Counted from the first letter of the stretch, positions 1 through 10,752 are shown. The stretch: DNA of 64,000 bases from Gracilaria domingensis (GCA_022539475.1 VCMS01000100.1:313195-377194), one strand, 5' to 3'. The notes: a model not told the origin generated them from the sequence alone. A program made the numbers and translations.

Positions 1-1007
1 TCATCGGTGGACATCTTGCGAAGCGTCTGAAGGACGAAGGCAACCACGTCATCGGTGCCGATTGGAAGGAGAATGAGTACTTCAAGGTCGAGGAATTCTG
101 CTCCGAGTTCATGCTGCTCGATCTCCGTGATAAGGAGAATTGCATGAAGGCTTCCAAGGATTGTGAGGATATCTACAACCTCGCCGCCGACATGGGCGGT
201 ATGGGCTTCATCCAATCCAATCACTCTGTCATTCTTTACAACAATGCCATGATCTCCTTCAACATGCTTGAGGCCGCCCGAACCTCCGGCTGCAAGAGGT
301 TCTACTACGCATCCTCCGCCTGCATCTACCCGGAGGGCGCCCAGCTCGATCCGAAAAACCCGGGTCTCAAGGAGAGTGACGCCTGGCCTGCGCAGCCGCA
401 GGATGCCTATGGACTTGAGAAGCTTGCTTCCGAAGAGCTTGCCATTCACTACGGCAAGGACTTTGGCATGAAGACTAGAATTGGCCGCTTCCACAACATC
501 TATGGACCGCAGGGAACATGGAAGGGCGGCCGGGAGAAGGCCCCGGCTGCCTTCTGCCGAAAGTCCATCACCTCTGCCACTGAGTTCGAGATGTGGGGTG
601 ATGGAAACCAGACCCGTTCCTTCTGCTACGTTGAGGATGCCGTCGACGGTGTCATCCGTCTCATGGACTCTGACTTTGCTGAGCCGCTCAACATTGGTTC
701 TGATGAGATGATCTCCATGAATGACATGGCTAAGATGGTACTCGGTTTTGCTGGCAAGGATATCCCGATCAAGCATATCCCAGGTCCGGAGGGCGTGCGC
801 GGTCGCAACTCTGACAATGAGCTGTGCCAGAAAGTTCTTGGTTGGGCACCTGGAATTAAGCTTGAGGATGGTCTGAGGAGGACTTACGATTGGATCAAGA
901 CACAGATCGAGGAAGAAAAGGCGAAGGGTATTGATAACGACTACTCTTCCTCCACTGTGGTTGGCACTCATGCCCCTACTGACTCCAAGGCCTCTAAGCG
1001 CAAGTAA
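1..1007 (+). CDS. GME: GDP-mannose 3,5-epimerase, 5' truncated by window edge
   Basis: The enzyme converts GDP-D-mannose to GDP-L-galactose (and GDP-L-gulose), an early step towards ascorbate and galactose-containing wall polysaccharides; it is cytosolic. The reading frame is open from base 3, so the true start and the first glycine of the NAD-binding loop lie outside the window. Visible hallmarks of the extended SDR family are the NLAADMGGMGFIQSNHS segment, FYASSACIYPE, the catalytic YGLEK (YxxxK) motif, and GRFHNIYGPQGTWKGGREK. The GSDEMISMN and HIPGPEGVRGRNSDN segments are specific to plant-type GME. The C-terminal tail ending VVGTHAP also matches that type. Close similarity to land-plant GME along the whole readable length makes the call very secure. 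The stop is followed by a long non-coding stretch. Confidence 0.96.
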   Translation, partial: IGGHLAKRLKDEGNHVIGADWKENEYFKVEEFCSEFMLLDLRDKENCMKASKDCEDIYNLAADMGGMGFIQSNHSVILYNNAMISFNMLEAARTSGCKRFYYASSACIYPEGAQLDPKNPGLKESDAWPAQPQDAYGLEKLASEELAIHYGKDFGMKTRIGRFHNIYGPQGTWKGGREKAPAAFCRKSITSATEFEMWGDGNQTRSFCYVEDAVDGVIRLMDSDFAEPLNIGSDEMISMNDMAKMVLGFAGKDIPIKHIPGPEGVRGRNSDNELCQKVLGWAPGIKLEDGLRRTYDWIKTQIEEEKAKGIDNDYSSSTVVGTHAPTDSKASKRK

Positions 1008-1849
1008 TTTCCGTTTTTGGCTCTCATCGCTAGCTCAAGAGTTCATGCCCCCCCATTGATCTGCCCATCTGGTTTTACTGTTTAATGTGGGGTTGAAGCG
1101 CGCTGCCTTTCTCGTGGTATTCTATTTCTATAGAAATGCGCTTTTGTCCGAGGTTGGCTTGTCCTTCTCGTTGGCGAAGATGTGTTTATGCTACATGATG
1201 ACTTCCTACTCCTATGCGAAGAATGATAGCAGGCAAATATGCTTGGTTGACTGGGGAGACTGGCGTTTGCATTTTGCAGGTGTATGATATGGTACCCTAG
1301 CGCGTGTTTGAACGCTGTCAGCATCTCAGCTGAGTCTTGGAATTGTTTTGCGTAAAAGTACAAGCTAGGTGTCTGAAGTCGTATACATTGATTGCTCTGT
1401 GGATGGCCCCCACTACCTCGTATCCCTTCTGACCATGCCCAAGCTGAACAAAAGTAGCAAGGGAGGCTTGGTTCTGTGAGTAGCTTAGATTGTACGCATT
1501 TTTGATCAGCCAGAAGCAAGTCACGACAGCATGTAGAACCAATTACGGAACTACACATCATTTGATGATGTACGCTTATATCGCAATGCTGACAACTTCC
1601 GATTGTGTTGTCACTAGATATTTGGCCACATAGATACTCTGGTAGATATGCTCAGTGGCTGCGTTTGCCAACAGTTTTATACCATCGGCCCTGAATGGTG
1701 TTGGCCATCATGGCCAACACCATTCATAATGAAACTTGATGTTTGATGACTGAACTAATTAGAAAATCTCTGAACAGCTGTAAGTAAGAACTCTCTTCAA
1801 TCCTCAATCATTCATAACGTATCAGCCACAGTGGGACATGTAGTTAGCT
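1008..1849. other. Intergenic region, no supported gene
   Basis: About 840 bases between the epimerase stop and the end of the minus-strand WD40-like gene. Short open frames occur here on both strands but none shows a recognisable domain or a sensible composition. The one clear structure is a perfect palindrome at 1693-1725, listed separately. Confidence 0.6.
1693..1725. repeat. Perfect 33-base palindrome
   Basis: Two 16-base arms (GAATGGTGTTGGCCAT and its exact reverse complement) are separated by a single C at 1709. It could fold as a hairpin or be bound by a dimeric protein. It lies about 125 bases downstream of the 3' end of the WD40-like gene on the opposite strand. Confidence 0.9.
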
Positions 1850-3169
1850 TCATTTTGCACTGGCCTGCGACGTATCGCTGTCGTTCATATCCCTCAAACG
1901 TGACCACCACGTTCTGGACGGCACTTTATCCTTTATCCCGCGAGGATTCTGAAGAGGAATTGGACTCGGAGAGCAATCTACTTGTAGCATTTGCATTTCA
2001 TTTCGAACTCCACCAAGCGCGATGCGGCCAAGCTTTCGCCCGACTGCGTGCATGCATGCCACCTCGTTTTCGACCGTTCTTTCGTAGCTCTCAATAGGTC
2101 TTCCATGTCCGAATAAGACCACTTCAAATGAAGCTCGAAACATCTGGGGGAAAATGGCTCTCCAGCCGTTGCCGTGGGACGCGCATACCACATCTCCAAG
2201 CCGTTTTCTTACGTGCCATGACCGATCGTAGGATCGCCTTACTGTGCCGTACGATTGCAATCCAGTTTCTCCGAGACTGACTTGAGATGACTCCACAAAG
2301 GCAGGTGGACTAGCAGCTGTAATGTGTTCTCCGGCTTTGCCAACCATATCAATGTACCCTGTGGTGCCCTTTGCTGTTCGATAAAACAAGAAACCTCGTG
2401 GTGCACCAGCAAGCGTTCGTAGCATGTCCAGTCGTGAATGCTCGGGAAGCGGACTACTTAGAACTACATTTGTGTTCGTGCGTTCCATGCTGAGGTAAGC
2501 TCGCGCCTGGGGAAGTTGTCTGCGGTCGTAGAGAGAGATGGTTCCCGGCGAGGCTATATACAGCTCTACCCCTGAGGCGGCCACTGCAATCTCCTTCCCT
2601 ATTCGTGTAGTAGCACCGTACTTTCTCTTCCACCTCTCACGGATATCGTATATGTGAAGCAATTCATCGTGCGCAACGGCAATAAGATTTTCGTCAATTG
2701 TGATAATATCTGTGACGAAGCGCATATTTCCAGGTTCCGAAATCACTCTTGTGGGAGCATTGGAGAATCTATTCAGGTCAAACACGTGAATCGTACCGCC
2801 TTCATGCGCAACGTAAAGATGATCACCAGCGCCTTTACCCCAGGTAAGGGCAGCAACTCTAGATGAGTGGTTGCTTGATAGTTTGAGCCGCAGAGAATCT
2901 GTGCCGTCTTCAGGCTCATGCACCTCGATAGTTCCATTCGAAGATGCTCCGGCCAGAAGAGCCTGGTCTTTAGATGCACTTAGCTGCACAATATAGTCCC
3001 GACAACCACTGGTCACCGGCTTGAAGTCTGTTTTCCATGTAGGTTGCACATGGAGCTGAGAAAGAGCATTGAGGTCCGCCCTCCATACTAAATCCTTGGA
3101 GACCGATTTACCCAATTCACGAGCTCGCAGCGTGCTCCAGATCATTGTGTTCGCAGGACAGAGACGCAA
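1850..3169 (-). CDS. WD40-like beta-propeller protein, function unknown
   Basis: A 439-residue protein. At least three blade-like units are visible: around residues 102-133 (SRVAALTWG ... GGTIHVFDL), 153-178 (DIITIDENLIAVAH ... LLHIYDI) and 193-217 (IAVAASGVELYIAS ... TISLYDRR). Each has the hydrophobic-strand then [IV]x[VL][FY]D pattern of WD40 repeats. An earlier strand pair (residues 58-85) and the C-terminal half probably complete a single propeller, but they are too diverged to count by eye. The tail after about residue 405 is polar. There is no signal peptide. The first methionine of the open frame is used; an extra upstream exon cannot be excluded, because another frame is open just upstream. 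No specific orthologue was recognised. Confidence 0.6.
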   Translation of the reverse strand: MRLCPANTMIWSTLRARELGKSVSKDLVWRADLNALSQLHVQPTWKTDFKPVTSGCRDYIVQLSASKDQALLAGASSNGTIEVHEPEDGTDSLRLKLSSNHSSRVAALTWGKGAGDHLYVAHEGGTIHVFDLNRFSNAPTRVISEPGNMRFVTDIITIDENLIAVAHDELLHIYDIRERWKRKYGATTRIGKEIAVAASGVELYIASPGTISLYDRRQLPQARAYLSMERTNTNVVLSSPLPEHSRLDMLRTLAGAPRGFLFYRTAKGTTGYIDMVGKAGEHITAASPPAFVESSQVSLGETGLQSYGTVRRSYDRSWHVRKRLGDVVCASHGNGWRAIFPQMFRASFEVVLFGHGRPIESYERTVENEVACMHAVGRKLGRIALGGVRNEMQMLQVDCSPSPIPLQNPRGIKDKVPSRTWWSRLRDMNDSDTSQASAK

Positions 3170-4061
3170 TCCAGAACGGCATTGGGTTCTTCGTATCGTG
3201 TGACTGAACTGACTTTTTCACAATTACCCTTCGCAACTGAGTTAAGGCTCCCCTGATATTCGTACCATGACGAATGAAACTTGACTGTGAGAGTCCGTAG
3301 CTGTAACGAATGCGCATACTTGAGAAATACTCACTGCCAAATGGAGGTGGGATAACATTTTGGCGCGAAACCATGCGTTTCGCTTTTTGAATGTGGGTCC
3401 CACTGACAGACTTCTTCGAGTTAACGTATGTGGACACGTGGGCTGTCGTGCGTTACATCGTCACGCACTGTACGCTCTCACGAGATCATGTTGATCATCA
3501 TGAATCATCATGATCCACGATGGATCGCACTTCTCTCTTTGTCATGGCCGCCGAAGGAAGGGCGCCGGAGCCCCCCGGTGGTAGCCATCGCTCCCTACGA
3601 TGAGGCCGTGTCCAAAAAAGGCCATGAACTGTTTGACCTACATGTCAGAATCGAGAAAATATTGCGCTCGCTTATCTCTTTCAACAAGCCGCAAGGTCTT
3701 CAGATGTTTACCAACAAAGCCAACCGTAGCTCTTCCTCAATTGTTGCAGCCACAGACTTAGCCTTTTGGCAAGTGTGCCACCGTCACTGCGCTCGTTAAA
3801 TGCTCTTCGACGCAGAGCAGAGCACACAAAGAGCCCCAATCCTTCGGCAGCATTGACGTCTCATGTAATATCTCTTGTGTATTCAATGACTTTACCTTTT
3901 CCAGACCCCGTTCTTGGCATGTATGAAGCAGTTCTGCTCGTTTAGCGCAGTGGTTTCATCATCTTTTCTATCCGTGCTAGTGAGAAAACCACTATCACAC
4001 GATAGCCAAAGGCGTGCATGACATGTTTCGGACTTTGACGTCTCTTTATCGTTATCACTAG
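3170..4061. other. Intergenic region, no supported gene
   Basis: About 890 bases between two minus-strand genes. A 123-codon plus-strand frame and a 106-codon minus-strand frame are open here, but neither has a recognisable domain. The region includes a short imperfect repeat, atgttgatcatc atgaatcatcatgatcc, near 3490. Confidence 0.5.
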
Positions 4062-5555
4062 TTATGATTCAAACAGGGACTTCATTTTCTGCACGTACCC
4101 AGATAGGTGCTTGGAAAGTTCTTCAACTGAGAGCGGCGGAGGTTGATCGATTTCATTAACGTCGAGCGCTGACTCAGACGCTTTCAGTTCAGATGCAACT
4201 AGCTTCTCACTGTTCAAAGACATCGGTTCCAAAGTCAATGCTGTGACTTTTGTGGAGCACGATACTTTGCGAATTATTACATTATCAGGAACAACGGAAC
4301 GAGCCACTTGCAATGAGCGCCTTAACGTTTTGACATTTCTGAGTGGAATGGTTGCCGTGAATGGAACTTGTGATTCGCGATTAACATCGGAACTTTCAAG
4401 CGGCACCCCACCATCTATCTGCACATTCTCAGGAGCTATTGTGCTTAAAGCACAAGTTACGTTACGATTTAGGCTGTGTGAAGATGACTTTGCCTCTTCT
4501 GTTGCTTTATACGTGCGGGCCGCAACTGCTTCATCCACGCCCGAGCTTTCTTCCTCAAACAGTCTTCTCAAGGTTCTCACTCTCCCAGATAGAACGCCAT
4601 TTTCCGGTGTAACGCACGCGATCGCTTCGGCACAACTGCCTTCTTCGCGTAAATCCCCGGAACCATTGGCACCTGAACTGAAGCATTCAAGAGGAAGCAT
4701 GTTGTATTCTAGGGACCTTCCTTCTTTCCTTGAAGCTGCCGATGCGAATCTTTGACAAACTTCGGCAGAATTCCTTGCACCTAGACAGGAGCCTTTCTCC
4801 GTATGCAGATGTACATCTTGGCGGAATTCATCCTGAGAGGCCAACGAACAGGTTTCCTTGAACACAAAGCTTCCTGTTGAACGCAGTTTCGCCTTGCTCT
4901 TTACGACCATTCCCTTCTCAACCACTGACAAATCATCGGCGCTGTCCACTTTGCTCCTCACTCGACGAGGAGTGTCATCCAATCTTTCTCGCGCTCCGTC
5001 TTCATCCTGCTGCTTCTCAACTACTGCCACCCATGCATCATGATGTTCGCCAAGTGTGGTTTCTAGTTTTCCTTCCAACCTGTCAGCGTCCGCACCAGTC
5101 CTATCATTGGATGGTTCTTCTACATCCTGGAGTGATGCTGGTTGATTGGCATCAGCAATCGGGCTTTCTATCTCAACTTCGTCACCGTCCGTCACATTTG
5201 AAGTCAAAGAATTCCAACAGAAGCAGTCAATTGTTTTCGACAGCTTTCCAAACATGTTTCGAACTTTTTCACCCAAGATTCTGTTCGGAACGAAACGAGC
5301 TTGACGAGAGGGATGAGCCCTTGTGCCCTTCTCCGATTGCTTGTGGGGTTTTGAACTTCCCTCTCCTGCGCTCTTCATCCCGCTGCTTACACACGAGTCT
5401 TGACGTCCATAGAGATCACATTCAATGTACTCCCCAGGCTTCACGTTCTTCTTAAACTCCAGTATATCCTTCATCCGCCTTTTCTCTCGTCGCCCCTCTC
5501 CCGTCCCGTTTCCACTTCCGTTTCCACTCTGCTTGGAATCAGTAACACCCTTCAT
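4062..5555 (-). CDS. Predicted disordered protein, function unknown
   Basis: A 497-residue protein rich in Ser, Glu, Lys and Arg with no recognisable fold, so mostly intrinsically disordered. The N-terminus is basic (KQSGNGSGNG then RREKRR) and is followed by a short possibly ordered stretch, LEFKKNVKPGEYIECDLYG. Two related short basic motifs occur in the second half: RVRTLRRLFEEE near residue 325 and NVKTLRRSLQVAR near residue 415. The C-terminus (LSVEELSKHLSGYVQKMKSLFES) looks like an amphipathic helix. A nuclear or chromatin-associated scaffold would fit this composition, but that is only a guess. The length of the uninterrupted frame and the codon use support a real gene. Confidence 0.55.
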   Translation of the reverse strand: MKGVTDSKQSGNGSGNGTGEGRREKRRMKDILEFKKNVKPGEYIECDLYGRQDSCVSSGMKSAGEGSSKPHKQSEKGTRAHPSRQARFVPNRILGEKVRNMFGKLSKTIDCFCWNSLTSNVTDGDEVEIESPIADANQPASLQDVEEPSNDRTGADADRLEGKLETTLGEHHDAWVAVVEKQQDEDGARERLDDTPRRVRSKVDSADDLSVVEKGMVVKSKAKLRSTGSFVFKETCSLASQDEFRQDVHLHTEKGSCLGARNSAEVCQRFASAASRKEGRSLEYNMLPLECFSSGANGSGDLREEGSCAEAIACVTPENGVLSGRVRTLRRLFEEESSGVDEAVAARTYKATEEAKSSSHSLNRNVTCALSTIAPENVQIDGGVPLESSDVNRESQVPFTATIPLRNVKTLRRSLQVARSVVPDNVIIRKVSCSTKVTALTLEPMSLNSEKLVASELKASESALDVNEIDQPPPLSVEELSKHLSGYVQKMKSLFES

Positions 5556-6510
5556 TCTTCTTCCTGTTGTAAACCTTGTAACGTGAAAGTCGATAACACC
5601 AGAAGCTCTCCTTAAATACGACCTTACTAAAAGCTCGAGGTGTTCCGAATGAGTCTGGCGTCCGAAACCTTCAAGGGTTGCAATTGGCTCATCTGCCTGC
5701 CATATATAACAAACACCATAGGGAGCATATCTTGTTCGGAGACAAATGCACTCTCCTGCTCATCACAATCATTTGTCAGTTGAACGCAACTCACAGAACT
5801 TCGAAAAAGCATCGCATCTCAGTATCTAAAGTTCTGCTCGCCTCTCGGTGTGCCTTTCCGCATCAGTCTTTGCGCAGTCTCTGGTGCTGGCAATCAGCAT
5901 TTGAACCATTGAAGGTACATGTCTCCCACCATCTGAGTATAAATAATGTGAGATCCGGTACAGCGCCGGATTTGCTCAGTTTTCATACTGAGTGGAAAGC
6001 TACCACTGGTAGCCAATGTGCATTTGAGTCTCAATTGCTAGTCACCTACTCGTGAACCATTAAACCCTCCTATGCTCTTCCGAACGACACAAAGTCCTAT
6101 CGGCACAAGCTAAAAGGTCTCTTTCCGCTCCCCAAGATACATTTCATTCCATCCACAAGAGCCTTACCTGTATCCTGGGTTTCCTCTCCCAGAAAAAGGC
6201 CGGGTACCTGGACATTATCTGAAATATCCAGTCGCTCTCAGTTATCAACATTCCATTCCTGGCACTCAAGGCGATTACCAACAACTTGTCCACAGCCATC
6301 TCCCAATCTAAAACGTCTGACTGCAGGCAGGATAATCACAGAATGATTTAGACTTACAACGGACAAGAAACCGTTCCTTTCAGGCAGAATTCCGTTTACC
6401 ATACGCCGTATACGAATGTAAGCGCGCTTCAACTTAGCGCGGAAATTTTTGCACGATGCTTTAAGAGAGGAACTTCATGATGCTTCTCCTGCAGAGATCT
6501 GGAATATCCT

Positions 6511-6627
6511 GAAGGCCATATTTGAAATCTACGAAGATGGCTTACATGACCTCAGCGCTGTCGGCGATAGCGCTCCGGGACGTTGAGGTCATGTAAACTA
6601 TCTTCGTAGATTTCAAATAGCCCTTCT
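6511..6627. repeat. Long inverted repeat (hairpin)
   Basis: The left arm at 6519-6554 and the right arm at 6584-6619 are reverse complements over about 36 bases with only a central three-base mismatch (ggc opposite act). Pairing continues less perfectly outward (gaaggcc against agcccttc). The 29-base loop contains two agcgct hexamers. This is much better paired than chance and resembles a foldback element or a small-RNA precursor. Confidence 0.85.
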
Positions 6628-7006
6628 TCTTCTTCTTCCCATTTTCCACAAAGCAAAAATAGACTCTGTTTAAAGAAGCTTAAATTATTTACACTTCCTC
6701 AACCCAAGTCTTCCTTCCATGATGGGTATACAAAGTAACTTACATTTTGTCTTCGTTGGAGTCCTAGTCAGTAATATAAAGCACAGTACACACCGCACTA
6801 CATCGATTCAATTGCTTGTCCAAGCCTATGGAGAAGTTGTTGGCAACTCATTCTTCCCGTTCTTCCCAATCTACTACTAGATGATCATAGGATAGTTTGC
6901 ACTCATGCAGATTTCAACATGCAACGCATTTTGGTCATGACAACAGGCTTCTGCAATATCGGACTGAGAGCACTCTCGCATCTCACTCTGTAACACTGGC
7001 GTAGAC

Positions 7007-7049
7007 CTACAAGCCAATATCACGCCTGATCACCGTGATCGGCTTGTAG
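7007..7049. repeat. Inverted repeat
   Basis: CTACAAGCC at 7007-7015 pairs exactly with GGCTTGTAG at 7041-7049, and inner sequences (atatcacg against cgtgatc) extend the stem. It could be a short hairpin or the terminal remnant of a small non-autonomous transposon. Confidence 0.6.
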
Positions 7050-7335
7050 CTCACGCTCTAGGAGACAGTAGGTCACTCTGTGATGGCATGTCCGCTAGCT
7101 TGTAGTTTAGTTTCACAGCTAGATAGACAGCTACGGCTACTATAAAGAGAGCGTCAGCCGGCCTTCCCCTCCATCGGAGAAGGCCAGACTTCATCCAACC
7201 TCATCGTCTTACACACACTCTCTCTCCTTTATGGTCATCTGCCCCCAATCACGAGCCAAAGGTAAGGCTATATTTACGTCTAGAAGTAACATTCTCCCCT
7301 AAAGAACGCCAAAAGCTTTGACGGCCATTACTTAA

Positions 7336-7704
7336 TCATTCTATCATGCGTTTGTCTTTTCTTTCTCTAGGGGCTGGTAATTCATTCCTACGTGACGCGT
7401 TAGTCGGCGGGCATCGAAGCAACACTTGATCAGCATCCTTCTTAGCGTTAGTGCCGCAGTTGCATCGAACAGGTTTGTTTTCCATATAAGATGTCACTGG
7501 ATGTAAGGAACTCACAGGTCCTGTTGCAATCTGTGCCAAAAGAAACTCGGCCTTTCTTGCCTCATTCCAATCTACTCTCGCATCTATCCAGGATACTAAA
7601 AGTATTGTACGGCTATGGCGAGAATAGGTTGAAAAGATCCTTCTTTTGAAAGTTTGGTTCTCTTCCTGAGCAATGGGTTGAAATATATCATATTGAGAAC
7701 GCAA
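7336..7704 (-). mobile_element. Relic of non-LTR retrotransposon 3' coding end
   Basis: The 122-codon minus-strand frame aligns with the C-terminal part of the better preserved retroelement fragment at 41247-41825. Shared features are EFLLAQ against EVVLSQ, SSLHP against PSLHP at the same spacing, then a knuckle-like C-x-C ... LLRCP followed by ASRR against LSRR. The family resemblance is to the Cys-rich tail following the RNase H domain of LINE-type elements. No reverse transcriptase remains. The stop codon and truncation make this a fossil, not a working gene. Confidence 0.5.
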
Positions 7705-8723
7705 TAATCATAAATATCACACACTTACGAAGAACAAGAAAGTGGAAGAGATAGTTCAGACTTCGGCATAGCGTTCTGTTTCGTGAACACGCATAAAAAC
7801 GTTGAAGGAGACAAATGTGTGCATACTGCCTGCTTTTGATGAAAAGAGTCTTTTGGAGCTGAAGAAAGATATTGTATGAATCAAATACAAAGTGAGAGCG
7901 GGGCATTAACACTTCCTGCTACACGACCTTCAACGTCAACGTCAAGCAGCGGAGCGGAAGATATTGCTTCAATGCTTCAATGCCTGAGCGAGGAGGACCA
8001 AGCTGTGGTAAAGGGTCTCCCCCGCATGCCTTGTCAACGACTTTGCGCCATTTCAGCTTCCCTTCAATGGCCACTGATCTGAAATCCTTTTTAATGTCGT
8101 TACACTTCAATTACAAAATACAGCAGAGATCTTGGAATATACAGTCCTGGCCTTCTTCTCCTAGATTATCGCAGTTCGAGGCCTACTATTTTACCTTTGG
8201 AACGCAGCCAAAGCGGCGCTCGTAGACTAATTTCAGGTGGCTTTGGCGAAACCGTTGAAGTTCAACTTTTGAAGTCCTCCGTACGTTTTTCTTCTGAACA
8301 GAATCTTTGCATTGAGCGAAGCGTCACGCGTGACAAGATCATTTTGGATCAGCTCACGCTTCGGAGCGCAGTCTGCGTTCCGCCGCGTGAGCAGCGTTAC
8401 GCAGACATGAAGTGTCACGCCCAAATGTATGATACATGATGTATCCCGTCGCAGTACAGCACGACTAGCGAACGTCGCACGACGGTGGTACAGCAGCGGT
8501 TGAAGGGCTCTACTTCAAGACTGCGTATTGTATAACCTCAATTTAACATCACAAGTTGCGAAGCAGGAAGACGTGCAGAAAGTAGTCCGAAGATCTTGGA
8601 TATCCCTGAACATCAATACGTCTTTCGAAGAAGCAGACGGTTAATTTTTCTTTCAGAGGCAGAGAGCGGGTCAGCGGTTGTTCCTTTTCCATTCCGGCGA
8701 TTGCTACGGAAGTAATCTTATTC

Positions 8724-10211
8724 GTGCCCCGAGTTGAGGCCTGTATTAATGTTTTAAAGGTGTCAACGAAAATGGTTAACACTCGCGAGGCTGCTGGCAA
8801 GACCCCCTTATTGGAAGAGCGAGTGCGCTCTCTGGAGCAGATTAGACTTCATGAAGCCCAGTTTCGTAAGGCATGCGACGAAGATGTCAACATTGTTCCA
8901 AAACTGATCTCTACTATTTTCCCTGTCAACACCCTTACTTCGAAAGCAATCCACGCAGTACGAAGGTGTCTGGTTCTCGCGGAATCCTCTGAATCTTCTT
9001 CCGATGAACGAATTCATTGGATGAAGCTGCAAAGGGACCGATACGTAACAGCTCTTGTGTCTATCATAAAAGGGAAGGAAGGGAAAGATGTGATGAATGC
9101 TTCAATTGCAGCGGCATCTCTTACGCACCAAGAAGTGTGGAAAAGTGTCTGCCAAGCTGTGATGACAGGGGAAAACAAAGATCTTCAAGAACTGCTGTTC
9201 ACAAATTTCGTTTTCCGCTTTTCGGATCTTCGCCTTGGAGTTCTACAGTTAATTGAGGACCAAATTGGAACGGTGGAGATGAGATTGCGTGGGCTTTCTT
9301 CATGTCGTGATGCGGAAGGAGAAGTCGCAAAAACCGAGGTTACTCAGAAAGAACTCAAGTCGACATATGTCAGAGCATGGCTGTCTGTTTTGCGAAGTGA
9401 AATGGATGTTGTGCTCAAGCGAATGGCGTTAGAAAGAGTTCCAAAAGACCTTATTCCGTTTATGCTAGACCCTATGGAACTCAGTGACTTCTTAATATCC
9501 TGTTTCGGTGCAGAAGATATAGCTGTAGCGATCGCAGCGTTAGACGGTTTGTTTATTCTCATTTCTAGGCATCGCTTGGAGTATCCGCTCTTCTATCAAA
9601 AAGTGTATAGTTTGTTGCAGGTGGATGTCTTCGGTCGCATCGAAAATCCGACAAGGTTCATGGAGCTGGTTGCAACTTTTCTCTTGAAGGGAACAATGAT
9701 CCCTGGGAACATGGTTGCTGCTTTTGTCAAGCGACTGGTTCGACGTGCACTCACATGGTCTTCTCACTATGCCATCTGGGGTCTTCGTCTGGCGCTCGGC
9801 ATACTTCAAAAGCATCCCGGTACTTCTTTCTTGGTGCACAGATCGGTAAATATGTTCGACAAAACTCCAGATGAGCAGAAAAATGGGGAAGATCCCTTCG
9901 ACGACGCTGAATTTGACCCCCAAGCAAGTGGAGCGAACGAGAGCTCCTTGTGGGAACTGCAGGTCTTGAAAAAGCATATAAACCCGGCAGTATCAAGGCT
10001 GGCAATGGCATTTGAAAGAGATGTGAGGAATAGGCGTGCACCGCCACCAGGTGAGTTGTCAGACTACACAGGGTTAGAGTTCAGTGACGTGTTCCAGGCT
10101 GAGGTTCATCGGAAAGCGAAAACAAGCCCTCTTGCGTACAGCAGTCCGGGAAGTGACCCTGCGGTAACCAGATTGAGGAAACGGCTGAGAAGTTGTGTTT
10201 CTTGGACATGA
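8724..10211 (+). CDS. NOC4: Nucleolar complex protein 4 homologue
   Basis: NOC4 (UTP19) binds NOP14 in the nucleolus and is needed for 18S rRNA maturation and 40S subunit assembly. The 495-residue length is close to animal NOC4L. The CBF/MAK21 domain spans about residues 270-430. It begins ALDGLFILISRHRLEYPLFY and ends in the diagnostic LWELQVLKKHINPAVSRLA, with an acidic linker (DPFDDAEFDPQ) before that end as in other family members. The N-terminal half is helical and less conserved. Two starts are possible, the first ATG at 8724 or residue 17 at 8772; the second gives a more usual N-terminus. The gene is single-exon. Confidence 0.9.
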   Translation: MPRVEACINVLKVSTKMVNTREAAGKTPLLEERVRSLEQIRLHEAQFRKACDEDVNIVPKLISTIFPVNTLTSKAIHAVRRCLVLAESSESSSDERIHWMKLQRDRYVTALVSIIKGKEGKDVMNASIAAASLTHQEVWKSVCQAVMTGENKDLQELLFTNFVFRFSDLRLGVLQLIEDQIGTVEMRLRGLSSCRDAEGEVAKTEVTQKELKSTYVRAWLSVLRSEMDVVLKRMALERVPKDLIPFMLDPMELSDFLISCFGAEDIAVAIAALDGLFILISRHRLEYPLFYQKVYSLLQVDVFGRIENPTRFMELVATFLLKGTMIPGNMVAAFVKRLVRRALTWSSHYAIWGLRLALGILQKHPGTSFLVHRSVNMFDKTPDEQKNGEDPFDDAEFDPQASGANESSLWELQVLKKHINPAVSRLAMAFERDVRNRRAPPPGELSDYTGLEFSDVFQAEVHRKAKTSPLAYSSPGSDPAVTRLRKRLRSCVSWT

Positions 10212-10752
10212 AAGTCTTATTGAGTTCAGTGAAGGGTCTGCTGCAATCTTTTCGAACGCCGTAGTATCGCCATCGCCTTGAGAGAGAGACAGAGAAAGAG
10301 ATTTGTTTATTGCGAGCTTGGCGCCCTTATGCTATGGCCTGGATGGCCTGATGAGAACTCGTGAGGAATACCATTTTGCTTTGAACCATACCTCTGTGGA
10401 GGCAATGAAACAGTCAAGGTTGTAGGGATAAAGAGCGAGTGTGCGGCACGTGTGGAGTTGCTGCCCAATCCAAGCGCCCATCGCTGCTATAGTCTAACTT
10501 TTGTCACGATGCAATGTTTGAGAGAACCGGCGACGACTTCCGCAACGAAGCGAAATCATGTTTCGTTTCGCTGAAAATAACTCGGGGCGTTGGGGCGCAG
10601 AAGGTTTCGCGGCTTTCATGTTGGCGCATACTGGCACTTCACCTATCGCTTCCAGCACAGGATATCGTCTCTGTTCGCAGAGCTGACGAAACCGTTTCGC
10701 ACCCCCGCGTCCCCTTTCCCATTCAACCACAGCATCTGATCAACGGTCAAGC
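10212..10752. other. Intergenic region upstream of the axis-like gene
   Basis: About 540 bases separate NOC4 from the first plausible exon of the next gene. There is a short GA-rich tract near 10278-10302. No gene is supported. Confidence 0.5.

Larger units (their letters stand above)
5556..8723. other. Gene-poor region with hairpins and a retroelement relic
   Basis: Over 3 kb with no gene I can support. It contains a long near-perfect hairpin (6511-6627), a smaller inverted repeat (7007-7049), a minus-strand non-LTR retrotransposon remnant (7336-7704), and a 12-base palindrome gtcacgcgtgac near 8321. The base composition is AT-richer than the gene blocks. All open frames are short and without domains. 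Confidence 0.6.

Noticed and set aside
1082-1561. 159-codon minus-strand open frame after the epimerase
   Set aside because: No domain, odd composition and a competing open frame on the other strand; looks like chance.
3428-3799. 123-codon plus-strand open frame
   Set aside because: No recognisable motif and no neighbour relation; not enough to call a gene.
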